DNA from: Bacillota bacterium
GTDB lineage: Bacteria > Bacillota > Clostridia > Christensenellales > UBA3700
Direction of reading: 5' to 3'
DNA length: 64,000 bases
NCBI GenBank assembly: GCA_023396095.1
Contig: JAEWXG010000012.1
Coordinates: 124,001-188,000 of the forward strand
Below the pieces are notes generated by a model. It searched no databases. It saw nothing but the letters and a program-made list of their open reading frames with translations, and was not told where the DNA came from. Below, one piece after another: positions 44,478 through 55,943 of the stretch. The translations under genes were made by a program, and so were the position numbers. Position 1 is the first letter of the stretch, and each line of letters opens with the position of its first letter.

Positions 44478-47400
44478 ATGGTAAGAAAAAGAAAATTTTT
44501 ATTGACAACTTTGTTACTAATACTTGTATTAACTATTTCAACAGTATTATTTGCCTGTGGAAATAAGAGTAAAACTAATAATCCTGTCACTCCGACTAAT
44601 GCAGAAATAGTTTTGTTGCCAGAAGGCAGCCCGGAATATCAAACAAGTATTTCTAATGGATCTTTTTATAACTATACTAAGCCTGAAAATGCAACGACCA
44701 ACATGCCATATGCCCCTAGTAATTGGATAAAAAACACGCAAGACGGGAGCATTTCAGGTGTTATCTCACTAGAAAAAGAATTTTTCGAAAAATATAAAAA
44801 TTTATATGGAAATATTCCATATCCTTTCGACAACGATACAAATAATACAAACTCGGACAAGCGTGCTCTTTTGATTAAGTTTGATAAAGAATCTGGGAGC
44901 AACTTATATTATTTGGAAAATATTCCTGTTAAGTTCTCGAACTCTTCTGAATATGCAAAATTAGAAATTGTCTATAAAAAATACGGTTTTGCAATTACTT
45001 CAAGTGCAAAATTCACTATTGGTGTATTAAGGGATATTAGCCTGTCTTCCGAAAATAAGCAAAATGAAGATTCAACGATGTGGGAAAAAGAAACATTCTA
45101 CTTTAAGAAAAGTTCCTTGCTTGACCAAAACATATTGAAGAAAATTACCATAACTCTTACTGGCAAAGGAGCTCTTATAATAGATCATGTAAATATTATT
45201 GATTCCGATGAAGTTTCATATAATAATGCAAGCAATGATAAGAAACTTTCTCTAGATTTCCCTAACAGTTCATTCAATCCAGCTATCTCTGGGGAATATA
45301 CTGCTACTAACCTAACAGATACAACTACTTATCAAACAACATTAAAAAATATAACTTCTGAAGCAGGAAGTCTTGCCTCTTTGGATACTACTGACAATTC
45401 TTTAAATGATTATATTATAACTAACAAGCCGGATGATATTAACTCCGTTTATGCTGTTTATTCATCTGGAAAACAAAACAATGCTTACAAAAAATTTTCT
45501 GTGGACATTCTTTCAAAACAGCCAATATTTTTAGCTCCTAACACTAACTACACAATATCAATATATACCTATGCGAACTTCGACATTAATTATAAAGTTT
45601 TAACCCTACTTCCATCTGGAATGTCTGTTTTTAGTCAACTAATACAAGAGGATGTTAACTGGATACTATCTGCTTCGCCTACAACTCCAAATGCAAACAC
45701 TTGGGTAAAACATACTCTTGAAGTAAAGGGCGGACAATATCCAAGCAAAGCAGATTTGCATTTTTCTGCAGAAGCATCTTCTGCTAATTCCGTTCAATTT
45801 ATATTGTTTGGGAAAATTGAAATAGAAAAAACAGGATCAACTCCAGCGACTTTAACAAGTGATTTAACAAACACTCAGGAAATTTCAGATTTCACCCAAA
45901 AAAATCAAGATTCTACAGGTCTTAATGTTGAAGATGCAATTTATAAAAATGCTGGAGAAAACTCAAAATGCAGCATTTTTGGAGAAGAGCTTTCACAAAT
46001 ATTGTTATCCAACACAACCTTAAATACAAACATCGTTGAATCTGCAAATGTTATTACAATTGCTAAAAACAAATATTATTATTTGGACTTTTTTGCAAAA
46101 CTTGATGACCATGTTGGCGCAAAACCTACTTTGACACTTACAACAAAAGATCAAAATATTCAAAGCAGTGCTCAAAATATATCTTTTAATCAAATTGACA
46201 GCTCTTACTCTATTCTAAATGTGAATGGATATAAACATTATGTTGCATATATTCAGGGCTCTCCTACTAATGATGTTGAATATAAAATGACAATTACATT
46301 CGGTACTGGTTCTAGATTAAATAATAAAAATCTATCTCAAGGTAACTTATATATAACTGTTCCGAAATTGTCAGAAATAAAAGAAATAGATTATATTAAG
46401 GAAAATATTCACTTATTCCAAATTCAAAAATTAAAATCTTCTTTAGGAAGATCATCAATTAATACATTGGAGGCAATAGGCTTTAGTTCTTCTTATAGCG
46501 ATACTTATGCAGCTTACTCAGATTTATATCCTGAATTTTTCAGCTCAAATAAACCTTTTGCTGTCTTAAATGGAGATGTTCCATTTAAACCAAGCGGTTG
46601 GGATCTTACAGGAAGCGATCTTAAAGAAAAATATTTTAGTGACAATTTTGGAAATTATCATCCTGACGTAGAAAATCCTGCTTCATTAAATGCCGACAAA
46701 TGGACTGTAGCTGATGAATTGAAACCTATATATAAATTAAATGCAGAAAAGGCTCCTCTTAACACATTGTCAAAAGAAGCTGTTAAAAATAAAATTGTTT
46801 CAATATCTACAGATTCAACTTTAGTTTTACAATCTGCCCAAAATATTTCTTCTAAAGAAAATACATTAACATTATATCCAAGCAGTGTCCTTGCCCTTTC
46901 TTTTAGTGCATTGACTAATGTTGACGGTGTTACAATAAAATTGAATATAAATAATGTTCAACATTCTCTCATAACCTTAACTAAGGTTGATTTTGAAGAT
47001 GACACAGAAGATAATTTGAAAAACATTAAATATTATACATATACCGTTTATATCGTTACGGCTCCTTTTGCATATAACAATGCAAAAATTGAAATAGAAA
47101 TGCCAAGTGATCCTAATGCTATGGCATTATTCGATAAAAACTTTGAATTAAAATCTTCAAATATTACATCTTATTTGAAAGCAGCAAGTGATGGTATATT
47201 ATCAAAAGATTACGCTAAAACCACTTATCTAGGTGGCGCCATCAGCTCATTGGATGTACTTGCTGGAGTAGAAAAAACAGATAGTACTACAAATTTATCA
47301 GGCTTGCCTGGGGCATATAGTGACTACAATTATAACGATTCATTATTAATGCTTAACGTTAAAAATGAATCAAAAAGAACTTATTCTTTAACAAATGCGA

Positions 47401-48626
47401 ACTTAATTGCATTAAACCCTCAATCATATTATCACTTGAGAGTTTATTATAGATTCACAGGAACCGGTGCTGCTGATATCACACTAAATAATTCGTCACT
47501 ATCGGAAGATACCATTTTTAGATCAATTCAAGCAAAAGATTCCGATAACTCTTGGGAATTAAAAGCAACCACTTGGACCCCAATTGACTTCTACTTCTCA
47601 ACTGGTTTTTCAAAACTTTCTTTCTCTTTATCTATTTCAGTAGGAAAATTTAATGAGAAATATGACACAACCCCTGTTCAAGGAAAAGTTGAAGTTTCTC
47701 ACATTGTTTTGTCTGAACTTACAGAAGAATTGTTTAATGACCAAGAAAACGACAAACTAAATTTCCAAACAGAAGATTTTGATTTAACAAAAACAGTTGA
47801 AAATAGCAATTTTGAAACTCCTTCTTCTTGGAATGCAACTTCAAATAATTTTGAAAATGATAGTACAGAACATGGCGTTCTTGATTTATCTGATGAAACA
47901 AAAGTTCGTGAAATCTTGAATACAGACATTCTTTCAGAAGAAGCTTATTCTTCATTAAAATCTCTAGGAAAAGTTCTAACTATATTTAACAAAAAACAAA
48001 ATGTAAGTATATCATACTCAAACTCATTTACGCTAAGCGATGAAAAGTTGTATAAAATTGAATTTATTGCATATACCAACTGTGTAAATGGTGCGTACTT
48101 TACATTAATAAATAATTCAAAAGAGTATTCGTTTGGGAACACTTCAAACACTTCTCAAACGAAAAAGTTATTTAAGAATCTTGAAAAGAAAACTTATTCT
48201 TTTGTTATAAAGACAGAAAAAAATATGCTTGATAAAACAATCGCTTTAAAGTTAGGATTAAACTCAAATGATTCTACAAATGCATTATTAATGTTTGATA
48301 AATTCTTAATAACTGAAATATCAGATGAAAGTGAATTTTCAAATGCAGCAAACAGCACCACTTCTATCCCTGTAACATTAAAAGCAAAAACTGATACTGC
48401 ATCATCAACACCTAAAGATAATACTGGCAAACAATATAAGCAAAAAAATAACGAAATGATTTTCCTATATGCTTCTGCTGGAACTATATCAGCTTTATTA
48501 GTAGTCGTAATCATCATATTTATCATCAAGAAGTATTTTAGAAAGAATAAAAAACAAACATTCAAAAAGAAACCAAAGAATAAACCAAAGAATAATGATA
48601 AATCATCTAGGGATATGTTTAATTAA
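44478..48626 (+). CDS. Large lipoprotein with C-terminal membrane helix (1382 residues)
   Basis: I do not recognise the family as a whole. The signal peptide ends in lipobox LFAC (Cys27), followed by a Ser/Thr/Asn/Pro linker. The body holds several sheet-rich segments of roughly 200-250 residues that resemble one another: a FxxxxxxxPSxW-type opening (FKPSGWDLTG near 700, YAPSNWIKN near 75, PSSWNATSN near 1115) and a closing strand such as GALIIDHVNI or ALLMFDKFLI. This is the pattern of jelly-roll carbohydrate-binding-type modules. A hydrophobic helix at about 1328-1350 and a Lys/Asn-rich cytoplasmic tail end the protein. It is thus anchored at both ends like the giant lipoprotein. It is monocistronic with its own promoter and terminator. 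Sugar binding is inference. Confidence 0.85.
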   Translation: MVRKRKFLLTTLLLILVLTISTVLFACGNKSKTNNPVTPTNAEIVLLPEGSPEYQTSISNGSFYNYTKPENATTNMPYAPSNWIKNTQDGSISGVISLEKEFFEKYKNLYGNIPYPFDNDTNNTNSDKRALLIKFDKESGSNLYYLENIPVKFSNSSEYAKLEIVYKKYGFAITSSAKFTIGVLRDISLSSENKQNEDSTMWEKETFYFKKSSLLDQNILKKITITLTGKGALIIDHVNIIDSDEVSYNNASNDKKLSLDFPNSSFNPAISGEYTATNLTDTTTYQTTLKNITSEAGSLASLDTTDNSLNDYIITNKPDDINSVYAVYSSGKQNNAYKKFSVDILSKQPIFLAPNTNYTISIYTYANFDINYKVLTLLPSGMSVFSQLIQEDVNWILSASPTTPNANTWVKHTLEVKGGQYPSKADLHFSAEASSANSVQFILFGKIEIEKTGSTPATLTSDLTNTQEISDFTQKNQDSTGLNVEDAIYKNAGENSKCSIFGEELSQILLSNTTLNTNIVESANVITIAKNKYYYLDFFAKLDDHVGAKPTLTLTTKDQNIQSSAQNISFNQIDSSYSILNVNGYKHYVAYIQGSPTNDVEYKMTITFGTGSRLNNKNLSQGNLYITVPKLSEIKEIDYIKENIHLFQIQKLKSSLGRSSINTLEAIGFSSSYSDTYAAYSDLYPEFFSSNKPFAVLNGDVPFKPSGWDLTGSDLKEKYFSDNFGNYHPDVENPASLNADKWTVADELKPIYKLNAEKAPLNTLSKEAVKNKIVSISTDSTLVLQSAQNISSKENTLTLYPSSVLALSFSALTNVDGVTIKLNINNVQHSLITLTKVDFEDDTEDNLKNIKYYTYTVYIVTAPFAYNNAKIEIEMPSDPNAMALFDKNFELKSSNITSYLKAASDGILSKDYAKTTYLGGAISSLDVLAGVEKTDSTTNLSGLPGAYSDYNYNDSLLMLNVKNESKRTYSLTNANLIALNPQSYYHLRVYYRFTGTGAADITLNNSSLSEDTIFRSIQAKDSDNSWELKATTWTPIDFYFSTGFSKLSFSLSISVGKFNEKYDTTPVQGKVEVSHIVLSELTEELFNDQENDKLNFQTEDFDLTKTVENSNFETPSSWNATSNNFENDSTEHGVLDLSDETKVREILNTDILSEEAYSSLKSLGKVLTIFNKKQNVSISYSNSFTLSDEKLYKIEFIAYTNCVNGAYFTLINNSKEYSFGNTSNTSQTKKLFKNLEKKTYSFVIKTEKNMLDKTIALKLGLNSNDSTNALLMFDKFLITEISDESEFSNAANSTTSIPVTLKAKTDTASSTPKDNTGKQYKQKNNEMIFLYASAGTISALLVVVIIIFIIKKYFRKNKKQTFKKKPKNKPKNNDKSSRDMFN

Positions 48627-48634
48627 ACAATTAT

Positions 48635-48662
48635 AAAAAAGAGGCCACAATGCCTCTTTTTT
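48635..48662. terminator. Bidirectional terminator between the lipoprotein gene and uvrA
   Basis: AAAAAAGAGGC, loop CACAAT, GCCTCTTTTTT: an 11-base stem with A and T runs, so it works in both directions between two convergent genes. Confidence 0.88.
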
Positions 48663-48698
48663 ATACTATTTAATATATAAATTTTTATTATGTTTTTT

Positions 48699-51521
48699 CT
48701 ATCTTAATAAGTATTTTTTTAAATATTTGCCTGTCTCACTATTTGGAACATCAACTATTTGCTCTGGAGACCCTTCAGCAATGATTTGCCCTCCTTTGTC
48801 TCCACCTTCTGGGCCTAAATCAATAATATGATCTGCAACCTTAATAACATCCATATTATGTTCAATAACAACAACTGTATTACCTAAATCAACAAATTCA
48901 TTTAAAACACTTATTAATTTTTTTATATCGTGTGTATGTAATCCCGTTGTTGGTTCATCCAAAACATACAATGTTTTTCCTGTGTTACGTTTTGATAACT
49001 CAGCAGCCAGTTTTAGTCTTTGAGCTTCTCCGCCGCTCAATGTTGTTGCAGATTGCCCCAATTTAATATATGAAAGACCAACATCGTTGATGGTTTTAAT
49101 CTTTTTGTAAATTTTAGGCAAGTTTTTAAAAAACTCTAAAGCTTCCGCAATTGTCATCTCTAAAACTTCGTGAATGTTTTTATCTTTATACTTTACACTA
49201 AGAGTTTCACTGTTATAACGCTTTCCTCTGCAAACCTCACAAGGAACATAAACATCAGATAAAAAATGCATCTCTATCTTAATAATCCCATCCCCTTTAC
49301 AGAACTCACATCTTCCACCTTCCACATTAAAACTAAATCTTCCCGGCGTATAACCCTTCGCCTTAGCTTCCTTCGTCGAAGCAAACAGTTCTCTTATATC
49401 AGTAAAAACTCCTGTATATGTTGCAGGATTTGAACGAGGTGTTCTTCCAATAGGTTTTTGATCTATCTCTATAACATTATCAATCTCTTCTAATCCATCA
49501 ATGCCTTGACAATACTCATATTGATTTGTATTTGAATTTTTAATATTTCGAATATTTTTTAACAACACTTCATTTATTAAGCTACTCTTCCCGGATCCTG
49601 ATACACCAGTAATGGCTACAAATTTTTTCAATGGTATGTTAACATCAATATTCTTTAAGTTATTTTTGCTCGCAGAAAGTATCTTTATGTATTTACCATT
49701 TCCATTTCTTCTCACAACTGGAACATTAATATTTTGTTTTTTTGAAAAATACTGTCCTGTAATGGATTTAACATTTGCTTTAATCTCGTCTAAAGTGCCT
49801 TGCGCTACAACTTCCCCACCGTGGATCCCGGCGCCTGGTCCAAAATCTACAATATAATCCGCTCGCTCTATTGTCTCGTCATCGTGTTCAACTATAATTA
49901 ATGTATTTCCTAAATCTCTTAAATTTTCTAGTGATTTTAATAACCTATCCGTATCTCTTTGATGAAGCCCTATACTTGGTTCGTCTAAAATGTATAATAC
50001 TCCTGTTAACCCACTACCGATCTGTGTGGCAAGCCTAATTCTTTGTGACTCTCCACCACTTAAAGTATTAGCAGATCTTGCAAGTGACAAATAATCCAAC
50101 CCAACATTAATCAAGAAAGATATACGTTCTTTAATTTCTTTCACAACCTGCTTTGCAATGATAGTTTCAGTTTCCGATAAAACTAAATTGGTAATAAAAT
50201 TATATAAATTTGATATAGACATATCGCAAACTTCGGCGATATTTTTATCATTAATAGTTACCGATAAAGCTTCTTTCTTTAATCTTTCTCCTCCACATTC
50301 CTCACAAAGCATCTCCTTCATATATCTGGATAATTCCATTTTAACGCCTTCAGAGTTCGTTTCCACGAATCTTCTTTCAATATTTTTCGCGATACCTTCA
50401 AAAGATGTAGAGATACTACCTTGAAACCGCCAAGAATTATAATCATATTGAATATTCCCGCTATCACCATATAACAATATGTCTATGATTTCATGTGGCA
50501 ATTCTTTTACGGGAACTTTTGTCGAAAATTTATATTTTTTAGCTAAAGCATTAATCATTGCCCTAGAAATTTTTCCAGAATCAATATACCAGCCTGAAAC
50601 ATCAAAAGCTCCTTCGTCAATCGACTTATTCCAATCTTTAACTATTTTGTTTTCATCCGCACACGATTTAAAACCTAATCCATGACAAACAGGACAAGCT
50701 CCAAATGGACTATTAAATGAAAACGTTCTGGCTGTTATTTCTTCTATATTGATATTGCAGTCTGGGCACGCATATGCATTGGAAAATAACATTCTTGTTT
50801 TATCTGAATATTCAACTTCAACAAGCGCTCCTGTTAATTTTAATGCCGTCGAAATTGAATCTGCTAATCTTGATTTTTTATCACGTGATAATATAATTCT
50901 ATCAACAATAACACTAATTTTATGTTTGATATTTTTTTCTAATTTAATTTCATCCTCATCCAGTAAATAAATATTGCCATCGACCTCAACTCTTCCAAAT
51001 CCTTGTTTTCTTAAATTTTCAAATTGATCTTGAAACTCTCCTTTTTTACCACGTACAATTGGGGCAAACACAATAATTTTCTCACCATCTTCCTTAAGCA
51101 TAATTTGGTCAACTATTTGATCAATTGTTTGCTGTTGTATTTCTTTTCCACATTGTGGACAATGAGGATGTCCTATTTTTGCATATAACAATCTTAAATA
51201 ATCATAGATTTCAGTCACTGTTCCAACTGTAGATCTTGGATTATGGGATGTTGTCTTTTGATCTATAGAAATTGATGGCGACAACCCTTCTATAGAGTCC
51301 ACATCCGGTTTATCTAATTGCCCTAAAAATTGACGCGCATATGATGATAAACTTTCCATATATCTGCGTTGTCCTTCTGCGTATATCGTATCAAACGCTA
51401 AAGACGACTTGCCACTCCCTGAAAGTCCTGTAAATACAATAAATTTATTCCTAGGAAGTGTTAAATTAATATTTTTTAAATTATGTGACCTTGCACCTTT
51501 TATTATTATATAATCATTCAT
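48699..51521 (-). CDS. uvrA: Excinuclease ABC subunit A
   Basis: A 940-residue damage-recognition ATPase of nucleotide excision repair, normal length. It has two ABC modules: Walker [10 protein letters not shown] near residue 35 and GVSGSGKSS near 640, with signatures [12 protein letters not shown] and [12 protein letters not shown]. The zinc modules are CPQCGKE..., CPDC...CPVCHGLG and CEFCKGDG...CEVCRGKRY. The start overlaps the uvrB end by 8 bases, so the two are translationally coupled. Confidence 0.98.
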   Translation of the reverse strand: MNDYIIIKGARSHNLKNINLTLPRNKFIVFTGLSGSGKSSLAFDTIYAEGQRRYMESLSSYARQFLGQLDKPDVDSIEGLSPSISIDQKTTSHNPRSTVGTVTEIYDYLRLLYAKIGHPHCPQCGKEIQQQTIDQIVDQIMLKEDGEKIIVFAPIVRGKKGEFQDQFENLRKQGFGRVEVDGNIYLLDEDEIKLEKNIKHKISVIVDRIILSRDKKSRLADSISTALKLTGALVEVEYSDKTRMLFSNAYACPDCNINIEEITARTFSFNSPFGACPVCHGLGFKSCADENKIVKDWNKSIDEGAFDVSGWYIDSGKISRAMINALAKKYKFSTKVPVKELPHEIIDILLYGDSGNIQYDYNSWRFQGSISTSFEGIAKNIERRFVETNSEGVKMELSRYMKEMLCEECGGERLKKEALSVTINDKNIAEVCDMSISNLYNFITNLVLSETETIIAKQVVKEIKERISFLINVGLDYLSLARSANTLSGGESQRIRLATQIGSGLTGVLYILDEPSIGLHQRDTDRLLKSLENLRDLGNTLIIVEHDDETIERADYIVDFGPGAGIHGGEVVAQGTLDEIKANVKSITGQYFSKKQNINVPVVRRNGNGKYIKILSASKNNLKNIDVNIPLKKFVAITGVSGSGKSSLINEVLLKNIRNIKNSNTNQYEYCQGIDGLEEIDNVIEIDQKPIGRTPRSNPATYTGVFTDIRELFASTKEAKAKGYTPGRFSFNVEGGRCEFCKGDGIIKIEMHFLSDVYVPCEVCRGKRYNSETLSVKYKDKNIHEVLEMTIAEALEFFKNLPKIYKKIKTINDVGLSYIKLGQSATTLSGGEAQRLKLAAELSKRNTGKTLYVLDEPTTGLHTHDIKKLISVLNEFVDLGNTVVVIEHNMDVIKVADHIIDLGPEGGDKGGQIIAEGSPEQIVDVPNSETGKYLKKYLLR

Positions 51522-53478
51522 TTTTTTTCTTATTTAATAGTGTTATTTGTTCCCTATATCGAATAGCTAATTCAAAATCATAATGTTCTGCAGCCACCTT
51601 CATCAACTTTGTTAATCTTTCTATTTCTTTATTTAAATCTTTTTTAGTTTTAACTTCTTTAATCTTATCACTTTCTAAAATTTTTTCACTTATTACTAAA
51701 GTATTATTAATGTCTTTTTTGATTGTTTGTGGAATAATACCATGTTGCTTATTGTACTCATCTTGTTTCTTCCTTCTTCTTAAAGTTTCATCAATGGCTT
51801 CTTGCATGCTCTTTGTCATATTATCAGCATATAATATAACTTTTGATTCTGCATTTCTTGCCGCCCTTCCTATAGTTTGTATTAAAGAAGTTCTACTTCT
51901 TAAAAACCCTTCTTTATCTGCGTCCAAAATTGCAACTAGCATTACTTCAGGAATATCTAACCCCTCACGCAGCAAATTTATTCCAACAATTACATCAATA
52001 TTCCCTCTTCGTAAATCGCTAATAAGTTGCACTCTATCTAATGTATCAATATCTGAATGCATATACTCTGCTTTTATATTATGCTCTTTAAGATACTGGG
52101 ACAAATTTTCCGCCATCTTTTTAGTTAAAGTCGTTATTAAGATTCTTCCTTTTTTTGCAATTATTTCGTTTATCTCGTTTAATAAATCAACAACTTGATC
52201 TTTTATGGGCTTCACAACAACCAAAGGATCCAATAGTCCGGTAGGCCTTATTAATTGTTCAGCTACATTGTCAGAAATCTCTAGTTCGTAATCAGAAGGC
52301 GTAGCCGACACGCAAATTAACTGCCCGATTTTCTTTTCAAACTCATTAAATCTAAGTGGTCTGTTATCATATGCTGCTGGTAACCTAAATCCATAATCAA
52401 CAAGATTTTTTTTGCGTGCAAAATCTCCATTATACATCGCTCTTAACTGAGGTAATGTCATATGGCTCTCATCAATAAATGTGATAAAATCATCTGGAAA
52501 AAAATCTAATAAAGTATATGGTGTATCGCCAGGTTTTCTTCCATCAAAATATCTTGAGTAGTTTTCTATTCCATTGCAGTAGCCAACTTCTCTAATCATT
52601 TCAATATCATAATTAACCCTTTCTTCAATTCTTTGCGCTTCGATGAACTTATTGTTATCTTTAAAAAACTGAACTTGTTCTTTCAAATCATCCGCAATAT
52701 TTTCTAAAGTGCTTTCTACTGTCTTTGTGTCGAATATATATTGCGTCGCAGGGAAAATATTAACGTGTTTTAATTTTCTAAGAGATTTATATGTCACAAC
52801 ATCAAACTCAGAAATACTTTCTATAGTCTCATCAAAATACTCTACCCTAATCCCAATTTTATTATAACTGGCTGGATAAATTTCAAGATAATCGCCTCTT
52901 ACCCTAAAATCGCATCTATCAAAACCAATATCGTTCCTTTTATATTGAAGCTCGACCAACTTCATAATTAAATCATTTCGGTTAACCTGCATATTAGGCC
53001 TTAAAGAAATAGCAACATCAAAATAGTCCTTGGGTGCTCCAAGGCCATATATACAAGAAACAGATGCTACAACGATAACGTCTCTACTTTCACATAGCGA
53101 ACTTGTCGCCGAGTTTCTCAATCTATCAATTTCCTCGTTAATTTGTAATTCCTTTTCTATATACAAATCGGATTGTGGAACATATGCTTCTGGCTGATAA
53201 TAATCGTAATAACTAACAAAATACTCAACTTTATTATTAGGAAAAAATTCCCTAAATTCGTTACATAATTGTGCTGCTAATGTTTTATTGTGAGTTATTA
53301 CTAAAGCTGGTCTTTGTAATTTTTGAATAATATTGGCCATCGTAAACGTTTTACCAGATCCTGTTACTCCTAGTAAAACTTGCGATCTCAAGCCATCATT
53401 CAATCCTTGAGCCAAAGATTCAATGGCCTCATTTTGGTCCCCTGACGGCTTAAATTTCGATTCTAGTTTAAAATCCAT
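51514..53478 (-). CDS. uvrB: Excinuclease ABC subunit B
   Basis: A 654-residue DNA repair helicase-like protein. It has Walker A GVTGSGKT, the beta-hairpin region [19 protein letters not shown] as the DEAD-like motif, and the C-terminal UvrC-binding coiled coil ([24 protein letters not shown]). It receives damaged DNA from UvrA. It starts 3 bases after a small winged-helix-like gene in a run that also holds hom and coaX; no uvrC is in the window. Confidence 0.98.
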   Translation of the reverse strand: MDFKLESKFKPSGDQNEAIESLAQGLNDGLRSQVLLGVTGSGKTFTMANIIQKLQRPALVITHNKTLAAQLCNEFREFFPNNKVEYFVSYYDYYQPEAYVPQSDLYIEKELQINEEIDRLRNSATSSLCESRDVIVVASVSCIYGLGAPKDYFDVAISLRPNMQVNRNDLIMKLVELQYKRNDIGFDRCDFRVRGDYLEIYPASYNKIGIRVEYFDETIESISEFDVVTYKSLRKLKHVNIFPATQYIFDTKTVESTLENIADDLKEQVQFFKDNNKFIEAQRIEERVNYDIEMIREVGYCNGIENYSRYFDGRKPGDTPYTLLDFFPDDFITFIDESHMTLPQLRAMYNGDFARKKNLVDYGFRLPAAYDNRPLRFNEFEKKIGQLICVSATPSDYELEISDNVAEQLIRPTGLLDPLVVVKPIKDQVVDLLNEINEIIAKKGRILITTLTKKMAENLSQYLKEHNIKAEYMHSDIDTLDRVQLISDLRRGNIDVIVGINLLREGLDIPEVMLVAILDADKEGFLRSRTSLIQTIGRAARNAESKVILYADNMTKSMQEAIDETLRRRKKQDEYNKQHGIIPQTIKKDINNTLVISEKILESDKIKEVKTKKDLNKEIERLTKLMKVAAEHYDFELAIRYREQITLLNKKKNE

Positions 53479-53481
53479 ATT

Positions 53482-53865
53482 TTATCGATTAAAGATACTC
53501 TTTAAAATGGTACCTATTACAAAACTTAGCACTGCTCCTGAAATAGTTAAAATTATTTTAAATTTAATAGCTCTCTTATCGCTTTCAAGTTCCTTGCAAA
53601 AAGATTTTCCTTTGTTTAATAAAGAGAAGAAATATGTTGTCCCTTGTCCATTATGTTTTTCTTTGCATTCAAAATAATCTTCTGTAGCTAACCCCAGTAT
53701 CCTTTCCCTTAGAGAGTCTTGATTTATCCTAAACTTATATGGTAATGCTTTTAAAATATCAACATCCTTTAGCTCAGCTGTTCTCTCTGCATTCATGCTT
53801 TGTTCAACATTTTTTGTGCATTCAGTATAAATAAATTTCATTAATTCTTTATTTAACTTTTTCAT
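53482..53865 (-). CDS. Small membrane-tethered protein with winged-helix-like core
   Basis: 127 residues with no family I can name. Residues ~30-95 look like a winged helix: helices DVDILKALPYKF and SLRERILGLATEDYF, then a wing-like hairpin KEKHNGQGTTYFFSLLNKGKSF. A single C-terminal hydrophobic helix (ILTISGAVLSFVIGTILK) would place the domain on the cytoplasmic face of the membrane. The start is put at the ATG at 53865 because AGAGGG stands about 5 bases before it; the SD overlaps the hom stop. It sits between hom and uvrB with 3-base spacing, suggesting co-transcription with uvrBA. DNA binding is inference from shape. Confidence 0.75.
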   Translation of the reverse strand: MKKLNKELMKFIYTECTKNVEQSMNAERTAELKDVDILKALPYKFRINQDSLRERILGLATEDYFECKEKHNGQGTTYFFSLLNKGKSFCKELESDKRAIKFKIILTISGAVLSFVIGTILKSIFNR

Positions 53866-53872
53866 AAGCCCT

Positions 53873-55150
53873 CTACTTCTCAACTCTAATGATATTATTC
53901 ACTTGAACACGTCCACTAAGAGTCTTTATTTTTTCAACTGCTGCCATCATATTATTCTCTAATGTTTTATGTGTAAAAATTACCAATGGTACCTCATTAT
54001 TTTCATCTGCGTTATCTTGATACATTGAAATAATTGAAATATTATTATCAGCAAAAATAGCTGAAATTTTAGCAACAACTCCAGGCTCATCTTTTGCTGT
54101 CATATTCAAATAATATTCACTTTCAAAATTTGAAATAATATCATCTTTTGTAAAAACATTTTCTATACCATCATAGCGTGCATGTTTTTCTCTTCGTGCT
54201 GCAAATACAATATCGCTGACAATTGCACTACCTGTAGGCAAATCCCCAGCTCCTCTTCCATAAAACATCAAATCACCCACGTTATTTCCTTTAAGCATAA
54301 CTGCATTAAACGAATCATTTACTGATGCTAATGGGTTTTTTGTTTTAACAAATACTGGATGAACACGTGATTCAATCCTTCCATCTTTTATTTTTGCAAT
54401 TGCTAATAATTTTATAGAGAACCCAAATTTCTTCCCAAATTTAATATCTTCTTTTGAAATCTTTGTAATACCTTCTCTAAAAACTAAAGAAGGATTCAAA
54501 TATCTGTTAAACGCTAATGTAGATAATATTGATAGTTTATAACTCGCATCAAATCCCTCAACATCGGCTGTTGGATTTGCTTCCGCGTATCCTAAGGCTT
54601 GCGCATCTTTCAAAACATCTAAATATTCAGCATCCTCTTTTTCCATTCTAGATAGAATATAGTTTGTAGTTCCGTTAATTATAGCCTTTATTTCAAGAAT
54701 ATCATTAGCTTGTAAAGCTTCTGTCATACTTCTTATAATCGGAATTCCACCTCCACAAGATGCTTCGTAATACAACCCTACTCCATGAACCTTTGCTTTT
54801 TCTTCAAGTTCTAACCAATTTTTAGAAAACATTTCTTTGTTCGCTGTCACAATTGTCTTATTATGTTCAATTGCAGATATTATTAAACTTTTTGCAGGTT
54901 CGATTCCTCCAATACATTCTGCAATAATTTGTATATTAGGATCATTAATAATTTCATTGTAATCTTCAGTTAATAAGTCTTTTGCGATATTTCTCTTTAG
55001 AGACTTCTTTATATCACGCACCAAAACTTTCTTTAATTCAACATCAACACCATATTCTTTTTTGATAATTTCTCTTCTTTCCAAAAGTATTTGAGCTGTT
55101 CCGCCTCCAACAACACCTAATCCCAATATCGCAACTCCAATCTTTCTCAT
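53873..55150 (-). CDS. hom: Homoserine dehydrogenase with ACT domain
   Basis: A 425-residue enzyme reducing aspartate semialdehyde to homoserine for methionine and threonine synthesis. The NAD(P) loop is GLGVVGGGT (10-18), with TANKEMFSKNW for cofactor/substrate contact. The catalytic region is GYAEANPTADVEGFDASYKLSIL. A C-terminal ACT domain begins around YYLNMTAKDEPGVVAKISAIF and usually gives threonine feedback control. It is 13 bases downstream of coaX, in an unusual run with uvrBA. Confidence 0.96.
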   Translation of the reverse strand: MRKIGVAILGLGVVGGGTAQILLERREIIKKEYGVDVELKKVLVRDIKKSLKRNIAKDLLTEDYNEIINDPNIQIIAECIGGIEPAKSLIISAIEHNKTIVTANKEMFSKNWLELEEKAKVHGVGLYYEASCGGGIPIIRSMTEALQANDILEIKAIINGTTNYILSRMEKEDAEYLDVLKDAQALGYAEANPTADVEGFDASYKLSILSTLAFNRYLNPSLVFREGITKISKEDIKFGKKFGFSIKLLAIAKIKDGRIESRVHPVFVKTKNPLASVNDSFNAVMLKGNNVGDLMFYGRGAGDLPTGSAIVSDIVFAARREKHARYDGIENVFTKDDIISNFESEYYLNMTAKDEPGVVAKISAIFADNNISIISMYQDNADENNEVPLVIFTHKTLENNMMAAVEKIKTLSGRVQVNNIIRVEK

Positions 55151-55163
55151 ATCTACCTTCCTT

Positions 55164-55943
55164 TTAGTGCTTTTTTGTATTTAAATCATATATGATTTTT
55201 AATCCTTTCAATGTTAAATATCTATCTGTTATATCTAATAGTTTATCATTTTCTTCATTAATTAACGATGAAAGACCTCCGGTTGCAATAACTTTTACAT
55301 CCTGTCTTCCTAATTCTTCCTTAATTTTTCGTATTATATATTCTGTTTGGCCAGTTACCCCCAAAATTGCACCAGCCTGTAAGTTTGTCTCGGTTGTCCT
55401 ACAAATTGCCTTTTTAGGAGAATGTAATTCTACTAGTGATAATTTATCAGTTCTGTCTGTTAAAGACTCCAAACTAGTTTTTATTCCTGCTGCAATTACT
55501 CCTCCAAGCATTTCTCCTTTTTCAGAAACAACGTTAAAAGTTGTTGCTGTCCCATAGTCTATAACTATACAAGGCCCACCATACAACTTATATGCTGCAA
55601 CAGAATTAACAATTCTATCTGCTCCTAATTCCTGTGGATTACTATATTTAATATCCATACCAGTTTTAGTCCCTGGCCCCACAATTAATGGTTTCATATT
55701 GATATAATGCGTACACATATGAATAACTGTATAGTTAATTGACGGTGCAACAGATGATAATATTATGCCGGTAATATTATCGAATTTAATTCCAACTGTT
55801 GAAAATAAAATCAAAATTTGCGCAGCAAGTTCATCAGAAGTTCTAATTGTGTGTACAGACAATCTCCATGAATATTTTAATTCATCTTCATCATAAACTC
55901 CTAATTTAATATTTGTATTACCTACATCAATCGCTAATAACAT
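55164..55943 (-). CDS. coaX: Type III pantothenate kinase
   Basis: 259 residues. Phosphate loop DVGNTNIKLGVYD (6-18), DYGTATTFNVV in the middle and LGADRIVNSVAAYKLYGG are the CoaX signatures; this form is insensitive to CoA and needs a monovalent cation. It makes 4-phosphopantothenate, the first step of CoA synthesis. The ATG at 55943 (SD GGTGGAG) is preferred over the in-frame GTG at 55952, which lies within the SD. It overlaps the end of the ECF S-component gene by 17 bases. Confidence 0.96.
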   Translation of the reverse strand: MLLAIDVGNTNIKLGVYDEDELKYSWRLSVHTIRTSDELAAQILILFSTVGIKFDNITGIILSSVAPSINYTVIHMCTHYINMKPLIVGPGTKTGMDIKYSNPQELGADRIVNSVAAYKLYGGPCIVIDYGTATTFNVVSEKGEMLGGVIAAGIKTSLESLTDRTDKLSLVELHSPKKAICRTTETNLQAGAILGVTGQTEYIIRKIKEELGRQDVKVIATGGLSSLINEENDKLLDITDRYLTLKGLKIIYDLNTKKH

